In this document: positions 32,007-43,306 of the stretch, in pieces
Position numbering within the stretch: position 1 is the stretch's first letter
Layout: every line of letters begins with the position of its first letter
NCBI GenBank assembly: GCA_026122225.1
Contig: JANEZZ010002671.1
Coordinates: forward strand, 372,001-436,000
DNA length: 64,000 nt
DNA from: Heloderma charlesbogerti
Taxonomy: Eukaryota > Chordata > Lepidosauria > Squamata > Helodermatidae
Reading direction: 5' to 3'
The notes under the pieces: generated by a model
What the model was told of the DNA's origin: nothing
Seen by the model: the letters and a program-made list of their open reading frames with translations, nothing else
The model's database searches: none
Program-made: the position numbers and the translations under genes

Positions 32007-32667
32007 CTGCAAGCACAAGGACAAAACCCATTAATTTTCATATCCAAGGAAAATGGGGATAATACTGCAGCAGACCTCAGGTTCCTAGATATGCAATTAG
32101 ATCTAAACAACAGGGCAAGATTAACACACATTTTTAAAATAAAGGAAAGGGCAAGTACAGAATTCAGATAGCAAAGAAAGGGGAGTTAATACATATAATA
32201 ATGCCAGAATAAACAAATGCTTCCAGTATTTAAATAAATACAGTTTCAAAAGCATAACACTTACACCATGGTGAGTCTGTTGCAATTCTGTCTCTCCTTC
32301 CCTCAGCCTCCGGAGGTGTCTCTTCAGGAAACACAAACTCCTGAAAGTCACTCCTTCAGCTTCAGTCAGGCCTGACACACAGCACAGATCTTTGGCCCTT
32401 TCTTCTGTTAACAATAACTGCTTCTTTCTCTGTCAAATCTTTTACTCTTGGTCTTCTCCTGCCTCGGGTGCTTATTCCTGACTTCTTCCATGGCTTCCTT
32501 CTGTGTCTCATGAAGACTTTCCTTAGCTTCCCTCCTTGTCAGCCATTACTCCCTCCATCTTGTGCTTCCTTCTCTCCTGCTCCCTCCACATCAACTGCCA
32601 ACATTCTTCTTCCATTACCTGAGCAACTTGCTCCCTTCCCCCGCCCCCTGCTGTATCTATCTGATAG
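32007..32667. other. SIDT1 intron next to exon 31836-32006
   Basis: Largely unique sequence with a pyrimidine-rich tract at 32440-32650. No gene or recognised repeat. Confidence 0.5.
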
Positions 32668-32840
32668 AATCACAGAATCATAGAACAGTAGGGCTGGAAG
32701 GGGCCTGCAAGGCCATCGAGTCCAGGCCCCTGCTCAATGCAGGAATCCAAGTCAGAGCATCCCTGACAGATGGCTGTCCAGCCTCGTCTTGAAGGCCTCC
32801 AGTGTGGGAGAGCCCACCACCTCCCCAGGTAATTGGTTAA
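32665..32840 (-). repeat. CR1 3' end fragment
   Basis: Minus strand: last ~170 bp of CR1, with GGTGGTGGGCTCTCCCACAC and TTGCAGGCCCCTTCCAGCC up to TTCTATGATTCTGTGATTC. Confidence 0.9.
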
Positions 32841-33049
32841 TGATAATTTCAGCTCCTTCTACAATACAGTATTCTAGAGGGACAGCCATGTTGCCACACT
32901 CAAGGATGTGGCACAAGCAGGCAGAACCTGAGATATGATGCCATAACTTTATGAACTAGAGATAGACGAGTCTGTTAATTTCAGTTTCTCCCAGTTCCTA
33001 ATTTTTCCAGTCTTAAGTTCTGTTTGCTCCAAAGTTAGAGGTTTTTTAA

Positions 33050-33240
33050 AAAACCTGCATGAAAATTTGTATGCATTTTTGTGCGCATTTCTCTTAATAC
33101 ATACATTTTTGTATGCAATTTTGCCTAATATACATATTTTGCAAGCATTTTTCTAAAATAATGCATTTTAATGTTATTTTCACTAATTTATGTATTTTGT
33201 GTGCATTTTTCTCTAATATTAACATTGGTGCATTCATTTT
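33050..33240. repeat. Degenerate ~30-bp tandem repeat
   Basis: Units of the form TGCATTTTTCTCTAATATACATATTTTG recur about six times with much divergence. Confidence 0.7.
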
Positions 33241-33633
33241 TCGACTAGAGAACTCCATTACAAAATTTGGTGAAGTGTGAATTTTGAAGGATAACTGAAT
33301 TTTGGTTGGCGCGTTGATTTAAAAGTGCAAAATTAGATAAGTTCCCATTAAAATGTGAATGCTCCACCACCAGCACAATTCCACTAGCACAGCAGCCAAA
33401 AATGGAAGAGGGAAACTTGGGCAGGATAGAGGAAGCCCTATACCACTTCAGACCACATTTCCACCCCCAATGACGGTACAACTTTGTGCTGTATGCAACT
33501 TTGTTGAAATTGCACTTGATATAAACTACCTGGCCTAGAGCATATTGTTAACATTTATCTTCTCAGGACTGTTACAAGTATTCTGCCCCAGGACTCCAGA
33601 TACAAACAATCCAGAGACAGAGAGAAAAGGTAA

Positions 33634-33637
33634 GAGT

Positions 33638-33692
<55 letters not shown>

Positions 33693-33800
33693 GAGCCAGA
33701 GAGATGGATGGAAGGAAGGAAGAGCTGGAGGAAGCAAGCAAGCGAGTCAGAGGGAAAGGAAAGAAGGAAGGAAGGAAGAAAGAAAAGCTAGAGGGAGGGA
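33634..33800 (+). repeat. (TG)n(AG)n(GGAA)n simple-repeat block
   Basis: A (GT)13 run followed by (GA)n and GGAA/GGGA units. ORFs across this block (33535-33942 minus, 33545-33898 plus) are repeat translations. Confidence 0.95.
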
Positions 33801-33839
33801 GGGAGGGGAGATTGGGGTTAGTGGAAGGGAGGAAAGAGA

Positions 33840-35309
33840 ACCAAAAAGGAAATTCTGAAGGCACAATTACAAACAATTCCAACAAGAAGAAAAGATAGAA
33901 GACAACAGAAGAAACCAATGTGGCTTCACAAAAACCCTTCAAAAAGGGTAAAAAGGAGAAACCTGGGAACTACAGACCAGTCAATCCCAGGGAAAATTCT
34001 GGAGCAGATTATAAAGCAATCCATCTGGAAGCACCTTGAAAAAAATGTAGTGATTACTCAAAGCCAACATGGATTTGTCAAGAACAAATCCTGCCACACG
34101 AATCTGATCTCATTTGTTGATCAGGTAACCTCCCTTATGGACTGTGGGAATGCTGTAGACATAATATACATCGACTTCAGCAAAGCTTTCGACAAAGTGC
34201 CCCATGATATCCTGATGAGCAAACTTGCTCAAAGTGGGCTAGATGAAACAACGATCCAGTGGATCCACAGTTGGCTACGGAATTGGCCTCAAAGAGTGCT
34301 TATCAATGGGACCTTCTCAAACTGGGGAGAGGTAACGAGCGGGGTATCATAGGCTCAGTCCTGGGCCCAGTGCTCTTCAACATCTTTATTAATGACTTGG
34401 AGGAGGAAGTGCAAGGAATGCTGATCACATTTGCAGATGACACAAAATTGGGCGGGATAGCTATTACTCTGAAAGACAGAAACAAAATTCAAAGGGATCT
34501 GGATAGACTGGAGCGCTGGGCAGAAAACAACAGAATGACATTTAATAGGGATAAATGCCAAGTTCTGCACCTAGGAAAAAGAAACCAAATGCACAGTTCC
34601 AAGATGGGGGATACGTGGCTCAACAACACTACAAGAGAGAAGGATCTTGGAATTGTTGTCGATCACAAGCTGAATATGAGCGAACAATGTGATGTGGCTG
34701 CAAAAAAGGCAAATACTATTTTGGGCTGCATTAATAGAAGCATTGCTTCCAAATCCCGGGAAGTACTAGTTCCCCTCTCCTCAGCACTGGTTAGGCCTCA
34801 TCTGGAGTACTGTGTCCAGTTCTGGGCATCACATTTTAAGAAGGATGCAGACAAACTGGAGAGGGTTCAGAGGAGGGCAACAAAGATGATCAGGGGACTG
34901 GAAACAAAGCCCTATGAAGAGCGACTGAAAGAACTGGGCATGTTTTGCCTTGAGAAGAGAAGACTGACGGCAGATATGATAGCGCTTTTCAAGTACTTGA
35001 AAGGTTGTCACAGAGTGGAAGGCCAGGATCTTTTCTCGATCATCCCAGTGTGCAGGACACAGAATAATGGGCTCAAGTTGCAGGAAGCCAGATTCCGGCT
35101 GAACATCAGGAGAAACGTCCTGACTGTTAGAGCAATACCAATTACCTAAGGAGGTGGTGGGCTCTCCCACACTGGAAGCATTCAAGATGAGGCTGGACAG
35201 CCATCTGTCAGGGATGCTCTGACTTGGATTCCTGCACTGAGCAGGGGGTTGGACTCGATGGCCTTGTAGGCCCCTTCCAACCCTACAATTCTATGATTAT
35301 ATGATTCTA

Positions 35310-35310
<1 letters not shown>
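33840..35310 (+). mobile_element. CR1 LINE with internal deletion
   Basis: Plus strand. 33840-33930 matches the CR1 segment at 49530-49640 and then jumps to the reverse transcriptase (34060-35150: IIYIDFSKAFDKVPHDIL, VLGPVLFNIFINDLEEEV, FADDTKLGG). The catalytic ADD is intact. Frame 33918-34352 overlaps frame 34259-35149, so one frameshift breaks the protein near 34340. The 3' end TTCTATGATTATATGATTCT at 35290-35310 is complete. Confidence 0.93.
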
Positions 35311-35351
<41 letters not shown>

Positions 35352-35405
35352 AGAAAGGAAGGAAGGAAGGAAGGAAGGAAGGAAGGAAGGAAGGAAGGAA
35401 GGAAA
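35311..35405 (+). repeat. (GGCA)n(GGAA)n microsatellite
   Basis: About ten GGCA units then about fourteen GGAA units, directly after the CR1 3' end. Confidence 0.97.
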
Positions 35406-35429
35406 GCAGAGGGGGAGTCAAAGAGCGAG

Positions 35430-35580
35430 AAGGAAGGATATATTATTGGTAAAATCCAACGTAAGTCCTACTTAGAGCAGACCTACTGAAATGAATAGAA
35501 TTTAGTCATAACTAACTTAAACCTCATTCATTTCAATGGGTTTACTCCAAATAGGTCTTTCATTGTATTTTACCCAAAGT
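35430..35580. repeat. Squamate interspersed repeat fragment
   Basis: Contains ATTTCAATGGGTTTACTCC and related motifs also seen at 40555-40590 and 41455-41515. Family name not known to me. Confidence 0.4.
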
Positions 35581-35612
35581 GTGTTGTATGCGTGTTTGAG
35601 AAGTGAGCGGTC

Positions 35613-37030
35613 ATGGGGGCATCTCCCACACAGCGAGTGCATTGGCTTCTTCCATGGCTGGCTGAAGTGGGGGTTTCATCACTGCACCAGGCTGATAGGG
35701 ATTGCTGGAAGGGAGGGGGAAGGAGTTGGGGGAGGACGATAGGGAGTGGGCTGCTGGGAGTTGGGAAAAGGAAGATGAGAGCAGGGGATGGCTAGGATGC
35801 TGCCTAGGGTCAAAGAACCTGTGGAGGCTCTGAGCCTGGTCAGTAGTGAAAAGGTGGAGGGGGAAGAGGATTGAGAAGATTTTGGAAGAGGAAGAGACGG
35901 TGGAGGAGAGAATACTGAGTGGCTTGGAAGCCCATTTGGAAGGGCCCCAAAAGAGATATCCGATGAGGCAAAAAGCTCCAGGGTCACTATTAGATAAAGT
36001 CGCTGGAGGGTCTGGCAGGCATGTTCCAGAGACTGACGGAGGAGAGGATGCTGAGGAGACTAGGGACATACTCAGAAGGGTGGTGAAGGTGGGGAGGTTG
36101 CCTGTGGAGGATTGTTTGGGCAGGCTGAGGGACGCTCAGGAGCAGGTTTTGGAGGGAAGCGAAAGCTAATTCCTGGGAGAAAAAGAGCATTTTCTAAATA
36201 TGCTGGACCTGGGGCTCAGCTTCATTGAGAGGGTTCAGTACTCAAGAAAGAAAGACCAAAGAAAGGGCAGAAGGTGGGAGGAACTGGTCGTAGCTGTTTG
36301 GGGGACGGGTCATCTTGGAGGGAGATCAGCTGTCCCTGGCATCCAAGATAGGGGCAGCAAGGTGGGGAAAGAGGAAGCAGAAGGGCTCCAGCAGCAAAGG
36401 CAGGAGCAGAGTTTGAGGCCCCTTGCTTGTGAGGAGGCTCGCAGGGAAATGATGGCCGCTGCTCAGAAGGGGGCCACAACTCACAAGGAAAAGAGAACTT
36501 GTAAGGGGACAGGTTTCAGCAAAGGAAGAGCTGGAATAGCTGTGGCTCCCAAGTTGGGCCAGCCTGAGCCTGATGAGGTAAGAGGCGGGGGAGAAGCTGT
36601 GGAAGAGACAGAGGGCAAGTGAGATATGTCAGTTTGGGAGGGTTCCACCCTTAAAGGCGGCCTAAAAATAATTTCAAATATAATCAATCAATCAATCGAT
36701 AAAAGTGGAGAAGGAGGAGGGTGAAGAAGAAAGCCTCCTGAGGGTGCTGGCAGAGCAAGCCTCCCGGAAAGAGTACAAGCATTAGCACCAAAGTGTCCCT
36801 GGGCAAAGTTCTGGGGTAGACAAATGTGCTGGAGGAATCAAAGGTGCAAGTCTCTCCCAGGGAAAAGTTACAAGGAAAGGGGGCAGGCTGGTGGAGGAAG
36901 GGAAAAGGAGGGGAGATGGGGGCTGTGGAGGCAGCTCTGGGCATGGGGGAGCCAAGCGGGAAGGAGGAGGAAGTCCCTGAAGCTGGAACATTATTCTCTG
37001 AGGGTTCATTCCCTCCAATTACTAGGTAAA
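35613..37030 (+). pseudogene. Unrecognised coding-like region
   Basis: Two plus-strand ORFs in one frame (35846-36169 and 36200-36622) are separated by one stop. They encode charged, low-hydrophobicity protein with RILSGLEAHLEGPQKRYP, LPVEDCLGRLRDAQEQVLEG and LRPLACEEARREMMAAAQKG. A further short ORF follows at 36826-37029 in another frame. An A-rich ATCA repeat sits at 36680-36700. It may be the gag-like ORF of an LTR or tyrosine-recombinase retroelement, but I see no diagnostic motif. Confidence 0.3.
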
Positions 37031-37139
37031 GCTACCCAATTTTGACTTCTGTTGACCTTTTTTTAACCTGGTATGTATACTATCTAAAATTTATCTCCAG
37101 CTTGTTAATATAAAAAACTTAGTTCAGGACCTGGCATAA

Positions 37140-37800
37140 AGCCCCATAAAAAATAGATATGCAGAGAATCATAATGTTTGCATTCCTTCAGACCCATATA
37201 TGAGCACATTTAACTTGGGTAGACATGCCCATTCTGGTGCATGGATTCTGTAGCTGCCATTTTCCAAGATGGGGATATGCATGTAGTAAGCTCATTTTGG
37301 TGGCAAAATTTAGGGTGATTTTTTACAGTGAAGATGGGTAGAAGGACTATTACTAACCACTATTACCACCTGTATGGTCTAGTAGATAGAATGCCAGACT
37401 AGGAGCAGGAAGATGTGGGTCCAAATCCCTGCTCAGTTATCAACTTGTCACCAGATGCACTTCCAACAGTCACCATCTCTTAAACTAACCTATCCCCACA
37501 GGATTGTTATAAGGATAAGAGGAGGGAGGAATACGTACAGTACCCGAATTTCTTTGGAGGAAGGGTGGAATAAAAATGAAGTAAATATTTATTTAATAAC
37601 ACTGAATCTGAGACTACATACAAACAATAGCATACACTTTTGACTGATAAATGCAAGTAAATTTTTGAACTTGTGTTTGTCACTGTGCCTCAGCTTTTCA
37701 CATGTGCATAAAGTACAGCAAATCACTGAGAACCACTTGTATTTGCATATTCTTGTGTGGCATATTTTGCACCCACACATGGTCATCAATTCTTCTGATA
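37140..37800 (+). repeat. 0.65-kb repeat, inverse copy at 50480-51130
   Basis: Matches the reverse complement of 50480-51130 over nearly its whole length, with small indels. It includes GAATCATAATGTTTGCAT, TTTTGGTGGCAAAATTTAGG, a CORE-SINE-like centre and TGATAAATGCAAGTAAATTT. Confidence 0.85.
37365..37605 (+). repeat. CORE-SINE-like segment within the 0.65-kb repeat
   Basis: tRNA-like head (GGTCTAGTAGATAGAATGCC, GTGGGTCCAAATCCCTGC), a core CACAGGATTGTTATAAGGAT and a tail ending AAATATTTATTTAAT. Confidence 0.7.
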
Positions 37801-37994
37801 AAGGCTTAAAGCACTGGCTGAATCCAGTGGATTCAGCATTGTTTAGTCATCGTGGTCCAAGACAGTGAGTAACTCTCTCATAGCAGTGAATGCTTTTTAG
37901 GTTTGTGTTGTGATGGAGCTGGAGGTTGGGGCAAATCAGCAAGAGATGTGTTCAGCTTTTGGTAAGCCTTAACCCTCAACTATGAACTTGAGCA

Positions 37995-38088
37995 CACTCT
38001 GGGAGAGAGTGGAGGACAGGAAGGCCTGGTGTGCTATGGTCTGTGGGATCACGAAGAGTCGGACACGACTTAACGACTGAACAACAAC
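37995..38088 (+). repeat. BovB / Sauria SINE 3' end
   Basis: Contains AGTGGAGGACAGGAAGGCC, GGGATCACGAAGAGTCGGAC and ACGACTTAACGACTGAACAA, the shared 3' terminus of BovB and Sauria SINEs. Confidence 0.85.
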
Positions 38089-38124
38089 CCTCAACTCCTC
38101 AAAAGTGTTCACTTTTGCATATAC

Positions 38125-38262
38125 TGTCCACACCACCCTTCCGCAACATGTAGGTGTCCTACAGATGTTTTAGACTTCAACTCTCATTAGCTCCAGCCAG
38201 CATGGCCAATGGTGTGGGAAGATGGGAGTTGTAGACTAAAATATCTACCTTTCAGCATTTTC
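38125..38262. repeat. Foldback MITE fragment
   Basis: Inverted segments GATGTTTTAGACTTCAACTC and GGGAGTTGTAGACTAAAATATC flank CCAGCCAGCATGGCCAATGG. A related copy lies at 46578-46702. Confidence 0.6.
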
Positions 38263-38389
38263 AGGGTCTTATTATGATCGCGCATCTCTCTCCAAATTGT
38301 GCAAGATGTGTTCAAGTTATACCATCTGTGCTGCGTGTTTGGTACCAATTCAACTGAACACAGGTTGTATGGTGGTGAAGGTGGCAAAG

Positions 38390-38655
38390 AAGAGCTTGTT
38401 GTGCTGTAGTGGTTAGAGTCTAACCACAACTGAAACTTGGGAGATCCGAGTTCTAGTCCCCACTCGGTCATGAAGCTCAACAGATGACTTTGGGCCAGTC
38501 ACTGACATTCAGCCTAACCTACCTCACAGGGTTGTTGTGAGGATAAAATGGAGAGGAGGATAAAATGGAGAGGAAGAGGACCATGTAAGCCACCTTGGGT
38601 TCCTTGCAAGAGGAAAAAAGGCAGGATGTAAATGTAATAAATAAATAAAATGAAA
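38390..38655 (+). repeat. CORE-type tRNA SINE
   Basis: Head GTAGTGGTTAGAGT and GAGTTCTAGTCCCCACTC (box B-like). Core TAACCTACCTCACAGGGTTG. Tail GCCACCTTGGGTTCCTTGC ending AATAAATAAATAA. A 17-bp duplication (GAGGATAAAATGGAGAG) lies in the core. Confidence 0.88.
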
Positions 38656-38689
38656 AAATAAAGGATTTCTTTTTCACCTCCATTTCATC

Positions 38690-39146
38690 TTCACGGTGTC
38701 ATCTAGTAGTATTTTTCCAGGTGGTGAATTGCCTGTTGCAATTTGGCCCAGAGAGCCAAGAGAAAGCATTGTACCCTCAGTGGCACTCTGTGACAGGATT
38801 ACAAGATACTTCAAAGATAAAGTTGTTCGCATCTGTCACAAGTTAGTCTCCACAGTTGCTGAGGCCTAAGGATGTGGCCAAGGTGCACCGTCATGTTGAG
38901 CAAACCACTTGTAAACTTGACCCTCCTGGCTTGCTATATCTAAGCAGGACGGGATTACGGCTGGGTCCAGGAGGTTATAAATTCCCCTTTGAGAGAAAGG
39001 GTTGTACCAGCCTCTTTAAAAGAGGTTATGATCAGACCACTCCTGAAGGAATTTAACCCAGACCCAGAAGATAAAGGCAACTATAGGCCGATTACCAACA
39101 TCCCCTTCCTGGGCAAGGTCCTTCAGCAGGTGGTCATTGATCTGCA
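38690..39146 (+). pseudogene. L2 LINE fragment, start of reverse transcriptase
   Basis: LFKRGYDQTTPEGI in one frame and FNPDPEDKGNYRPITNIPFLGKV in the next frame match the L2 reverse-transcriptase entry region. Ends abruptly at about 39146. Confidence 0.75.
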
Positions 39147-39850
39147 GGTATGGTGGTTGTCCTATCAACCTGCCCTCAGGTCTCTGGATACTACAGTTAA
39201 ATGCCAGATTGGTTCAGAATAAGATCATCCTTACCCATGATTTAATAGTGGATCAGGCAGCCGATCTGGCATGCATAACCAAGACCTGGGTGGGGGAGCA
39301 GGGAGGAGTCGGTCTCTCCCAGCTCTGTCCACCAGGGCACCTGGTTCAGCATCAGGGTAGACCTGAGAGCTGGGGGCGGGGGGGTTGCTGTGGCCTATAG
39401 GAATTCCATCTCCCTCTGCAGGCTCCCTGTCTATGTGACTACTGGTTTGGAGTGTTTTCACCTTATGTTGGGTCAGCAGGGCAGACTGGGGATTCTGTTG
39501 GTGTACCACCCACCCCGTTGCTCAACAGACTCCCTATCTGAGATCACAGAGGTGATCTTGGGTGTGCTGTTGCGATCCCCCAGACTGTTGGTTCAGGAGG
39601 ATGCCAAGATCCATGCTGAGGGCACCTTGTCTGGGGTGGCTCAGAAATTCACGGTCTCCATGACAACTATGGGGCTGTCCCAACATCTCATCGGCCCAAC
39701 ACATGTAGCAGGGCATACTCTAGACCTGGTTGTCTCAACTGGACATGGGAGATGGTGATCTGAAGGTGGGGGACTTTGCATCAGTCCCATTGTCATGGTC
39801 AGATCACTGCCTGCTGAGGTTAAGACTTACAGCAGCTTAAGGGTGGGGGA

Positions 39851-41691
39851 CAGGCTTGTAGTTCTGGGGGGTTGCACCAGGTCTTCAACTCGGTACTACT
39901 TTTGCAGATGAGTCCCAGCCGGCTCCCCTGTGCTGCCCCAGAGATGAGGCAGCAAGGGAGTGACTGCATGCGCTAGCCTGTTGGCCCTGCTTTTGTTCTT
40001 CTGCCTTGGCTGGGGCCTCCCGAGAGGGAGGAAGGGGCATGAGGAGGGGAGGTGGAGGCAGCACTGCTGCTGCCTGGCTGCATTCAGCTGAGCTTGTCCT
40101 GCAACACACTGAGCAGAGGCAGCTGCGGCTGTGCGAGTGCGCCAAGCATGGCTTCCCTGCCCGAGCAAAGATTGTGGCCTGCAGAGCCAGCTTCTGAGGG
40201 AGGCAGCTGAGTTTTGGGGGCAATGGCTGCAGCCCAGTTGGGGAGAACCCGCTTAGTGGCGTGTGGAGGAAGAGAAAGTGAGGTAAAAGTGAGCTAGGAA
40301 GTGAGAAGGGGGTTGAATTTCTCAGATTGATGGGCAAGATCACTTTTGGGAGGAGGATGGTATGTGTCTGTATGTGGAGCGCGTGAGATAGCCCTTTTTG
40401 TGCAGGAAGCACAGCGCCGCCTCAAATAAGAATAAAAAAACTCCCTACTGTGTAGAGCTACTGGGAAGAATGAAGTGGTAGACTGAGAGGTGGTGCTATA
40501 AATTTTTTGCTTGGCTTCTAAGCTGTGCTTTACATAACTATTCAGAAGAAAGCCCAATGAGTCAATGGGACTTACTCCCAGGTAAGCGTGTATATAATTG
40601 CAGCTTAAATAGCATTGTTTGCTAGCTCCTTTAAAATGAAGAATTTTATGCTTTTTTTTTTAAAATGCTGTTTATTTTTGCAGTGTTTTTATAGTTTTTA
40701 ATAGATTTGGTTTTATGTTCTGTTTTAATTAACATTTTGTTTTTAATATATATTTTTTATCAGCTGTCCTGGGCGCTATTTTTTGGCAGAAAGGTGGAAT
40801 ATAAATTAAATAATAATTAAACAATAAACAAACAATGGGGAGGAACTATCCAGGTGTTTTCCGCTTTAGCAATCTGTGAACAAGTAAATTTAAAGGGGTC
40901 AATTGAAAGGGGATTTTTTTTGTCTGAATCTCTGACTCAGTCTCCAGTCCTTCTATTTAAGGTACGATCGAATGCATGCTTAGACAGAAAAAAGTCCAAC
41001 TTCCCCTGAGTTTGAACGCAGCGTCTGGTCCCTAGAGGTATACTGCCTTGCATGTGGAGGTTCAACATCACCATCATGGTCAATAGCAGCTGATGGAACC
41101 ATCGCAGATGAATAAAAGCTGCCAATGAGAGTGGCCATCACCACATCTTTGTGTCAAGGAATTCTGATAAGAATATGTCGTATGGAAGAGGGGGTGAGAT
41201 TTTGTTTTTCCTGTTAACTATCCTTGGTGCAAGCAGTGCTATTGGGAGGCAGGATAGTAACCCTGATCCTCAGAGGTAGGGTACCTCTGTTTGCCACCTG
41301 CTGGGGTCCAGCAGGAGCGATGGCTTTCTCCATCCTGTCCTGTTTGTGAGCTCCTAGAGGCATGTGGTTGGCACTGCTGGACACATGCATTATCAGCATT
41401 ATCACTTTACACATACCAGGGATGAGAAGTAAGACAAAGACTGCAATCCTACCCACAGTTACATGGGAGTCAACTCACTGAACTCAAAGGGGCTTCTGAG
41501 TAAACAGGCATAACATTGATTTGCATTGAGCAAAGATAATTGGGAGAAATAATGGCTTAGAGATAGAGTGAGTGAAAGCTTGTTTTTACTGTATAATTGT
41601 ACAAGGTTGTATGATCTTAGAAGGGGGCGTGGCTGTGAGGAGTGTGTCTGTGAAGGGACCCTTCACTTCTGTATTTGCCACTGCACTACTG
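39851..41691. mobile_element. hAT-like insertion in L2
   Basis: Begins CAGGCTTGTAG and ends CACTACTG (CAG...CTG), flanked by GTGGGGGA at 39843-39850 and 41692-41699. Removing it restores the L2 order (endonuclease end directly to KMVCPYKLMDP). The inner 1.84 kb has no transposase. GC-rich left part, AT-rich middle with squamate repeat motifs at 40555 and 41455. Terminal inverted repeats beyond CAG are weak. Confidence 0.6.
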
Positions 41692-42776
41692 GTGGGGGAC
41701 CTATTAAGATGGTCTGCCCCTACAAGCTAATGGATCCGGATAGTTTCCAGTGGGCTCTGGGGAGGTTTCTGGCAGATAGGACTGGCTTTCCTGTCGAAAC
41801 TCTGGTTGATCTGTGGAATGCAGAAATGACCTGGGCGGTTTACACAATTGCTCCTGAGTGCCCTATCCTGAGTAGAGCTCTGTGGTATACCCTGGAGCTG
41901 AGAGCAATGAAACAAAATAGAGGATGGCTTGAGTGCAGATGGAGAAGAATTCCTAGTGGTATCAAACACTGTGCTATCAAACACTGGCATGTGCCTACGG
42001 TAAAGTATATTCAGGGGCAGTGAGGGTGACAAAAAACCACTATCTTGCTGCCTCTATTGAATCCTCTATGTGCTGCCCAGTGGAGATTTTCAGAGTTGTC
42101 CAGGGGCTATTACATGCCAGCCCCAAGGACACGGTAGATCTGTCTGAGCCTCGCTGTAATACATTTTATAGGCATTTCCAGATTAAAATCCCTTGCATCT
42201 GCCAGGACTTAAGACTCCAGTATTACAGCAGGTGAATCAGGTGAGGTATCTAGAGCACAGCCTTGTCCCGTTTTCTTTGATGAGTTTCAATTGGTGCAGC
42301 TCAAGGACATGGGCAAGATGCTTGGACAGGTTCGTGCAACCACATTCATACTGGATGCTTGCCCCTCTTGGCTAATAAAAACTAGCTGGGAGGGAACAGC
42401 CAGCTGGGCCAAGGAAGTGATTAACACCTCTCTGTGAGAGGGAGGGGTCCCAGGCCACCTGAAAGAGGTGGTAGTGAGAGGACTCCTGAAGAAATCTTCC
42501 CTGGACTCAGAAAATCTTAATAATTACAGGTCGGTGGCAAATGTTCCATTCCTGGGCTAGGTCCTTGAGCGGATGGTTGCAAGCCAGTTCCAGAAACTCT
42601 TGGATGAGACTGAATATCTGGATCCATTTCAATCGGGGTTCAGGCCTGGTTTTGGCACAGAAACAGCTTTGGTCGCCCTGTATGATGACCTATGTCGGGA
42701 GAAAGACAGGGGGAGTGTGACCTTGTTAATTCTCCTTGATCTCTCGGTGGCTTTCGATACCATCAACCATGGTATC

Positions 42777-43306
42777 TGTCAGGGTGGACACTGAGCCCAT
42801 AGAATCCCAGAGTAGTTCTGATTCTGAGGAAGAGGAGCCGCTCCTGGGAGAGGAGCACGCTCATCTTTCCCAGGGCCAACAGCTGACAGAGATTCCTCCC
42901 ACCGGCATTCCTAGCTTAGATAGCCGTCCTGGGAGTGACAGAGTCCTGGGAAGCAGACTTGCTGGACGCGTGACGCCGACGCAGGGAGTGGCGCCAAATG
43001 GAGGGCGCAGAAAGGAGGCGTAGTGCCCGGTTGGCGCGCAAACAACGGCTGCGCCCAGATTTTCCAAGGGAAAAGGTGAGGGACTCTCCCTAGCCCATAA
43101 GTTCAGGGTCTGCCAGTGATTCCCTTTCAAACGGGGACTAACTGTTCCAACTTAGGGCATAGGTACTCTGCTGCTCATATCTAGTTGCTAACAGTAGAGT
43201 TGTTAAGTTGTAAAAGAGGAATAAAGCTTTGAAAAGAATCCCTTTGTCTGTGCCTGGACTTGGCTACTGGATTAGACTGAGAGAGGCCTCCAAGGAGCCC
43301 TTGACA
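42777..43306 (+). mobile_element. Solo gypsy LTR in L2
   Basis: TGTCAGGGTGGAC to CCCTTGACA with AATAAA near 43220. Flanks GTATC (42772-42776) and GCATC (43307-43311) are a 5-bp duplication with one change. Subfamily of copy A. The tail frame 42736-43023 is broken by a shift. Confidence 0.95.

Noticed and set aside
33535..33942. ORFs over the TG/AG/GGAA block
   Set aside because: Translation of simple repeats (Ser/Leu/His or Arg/Glu runs), no protein family.
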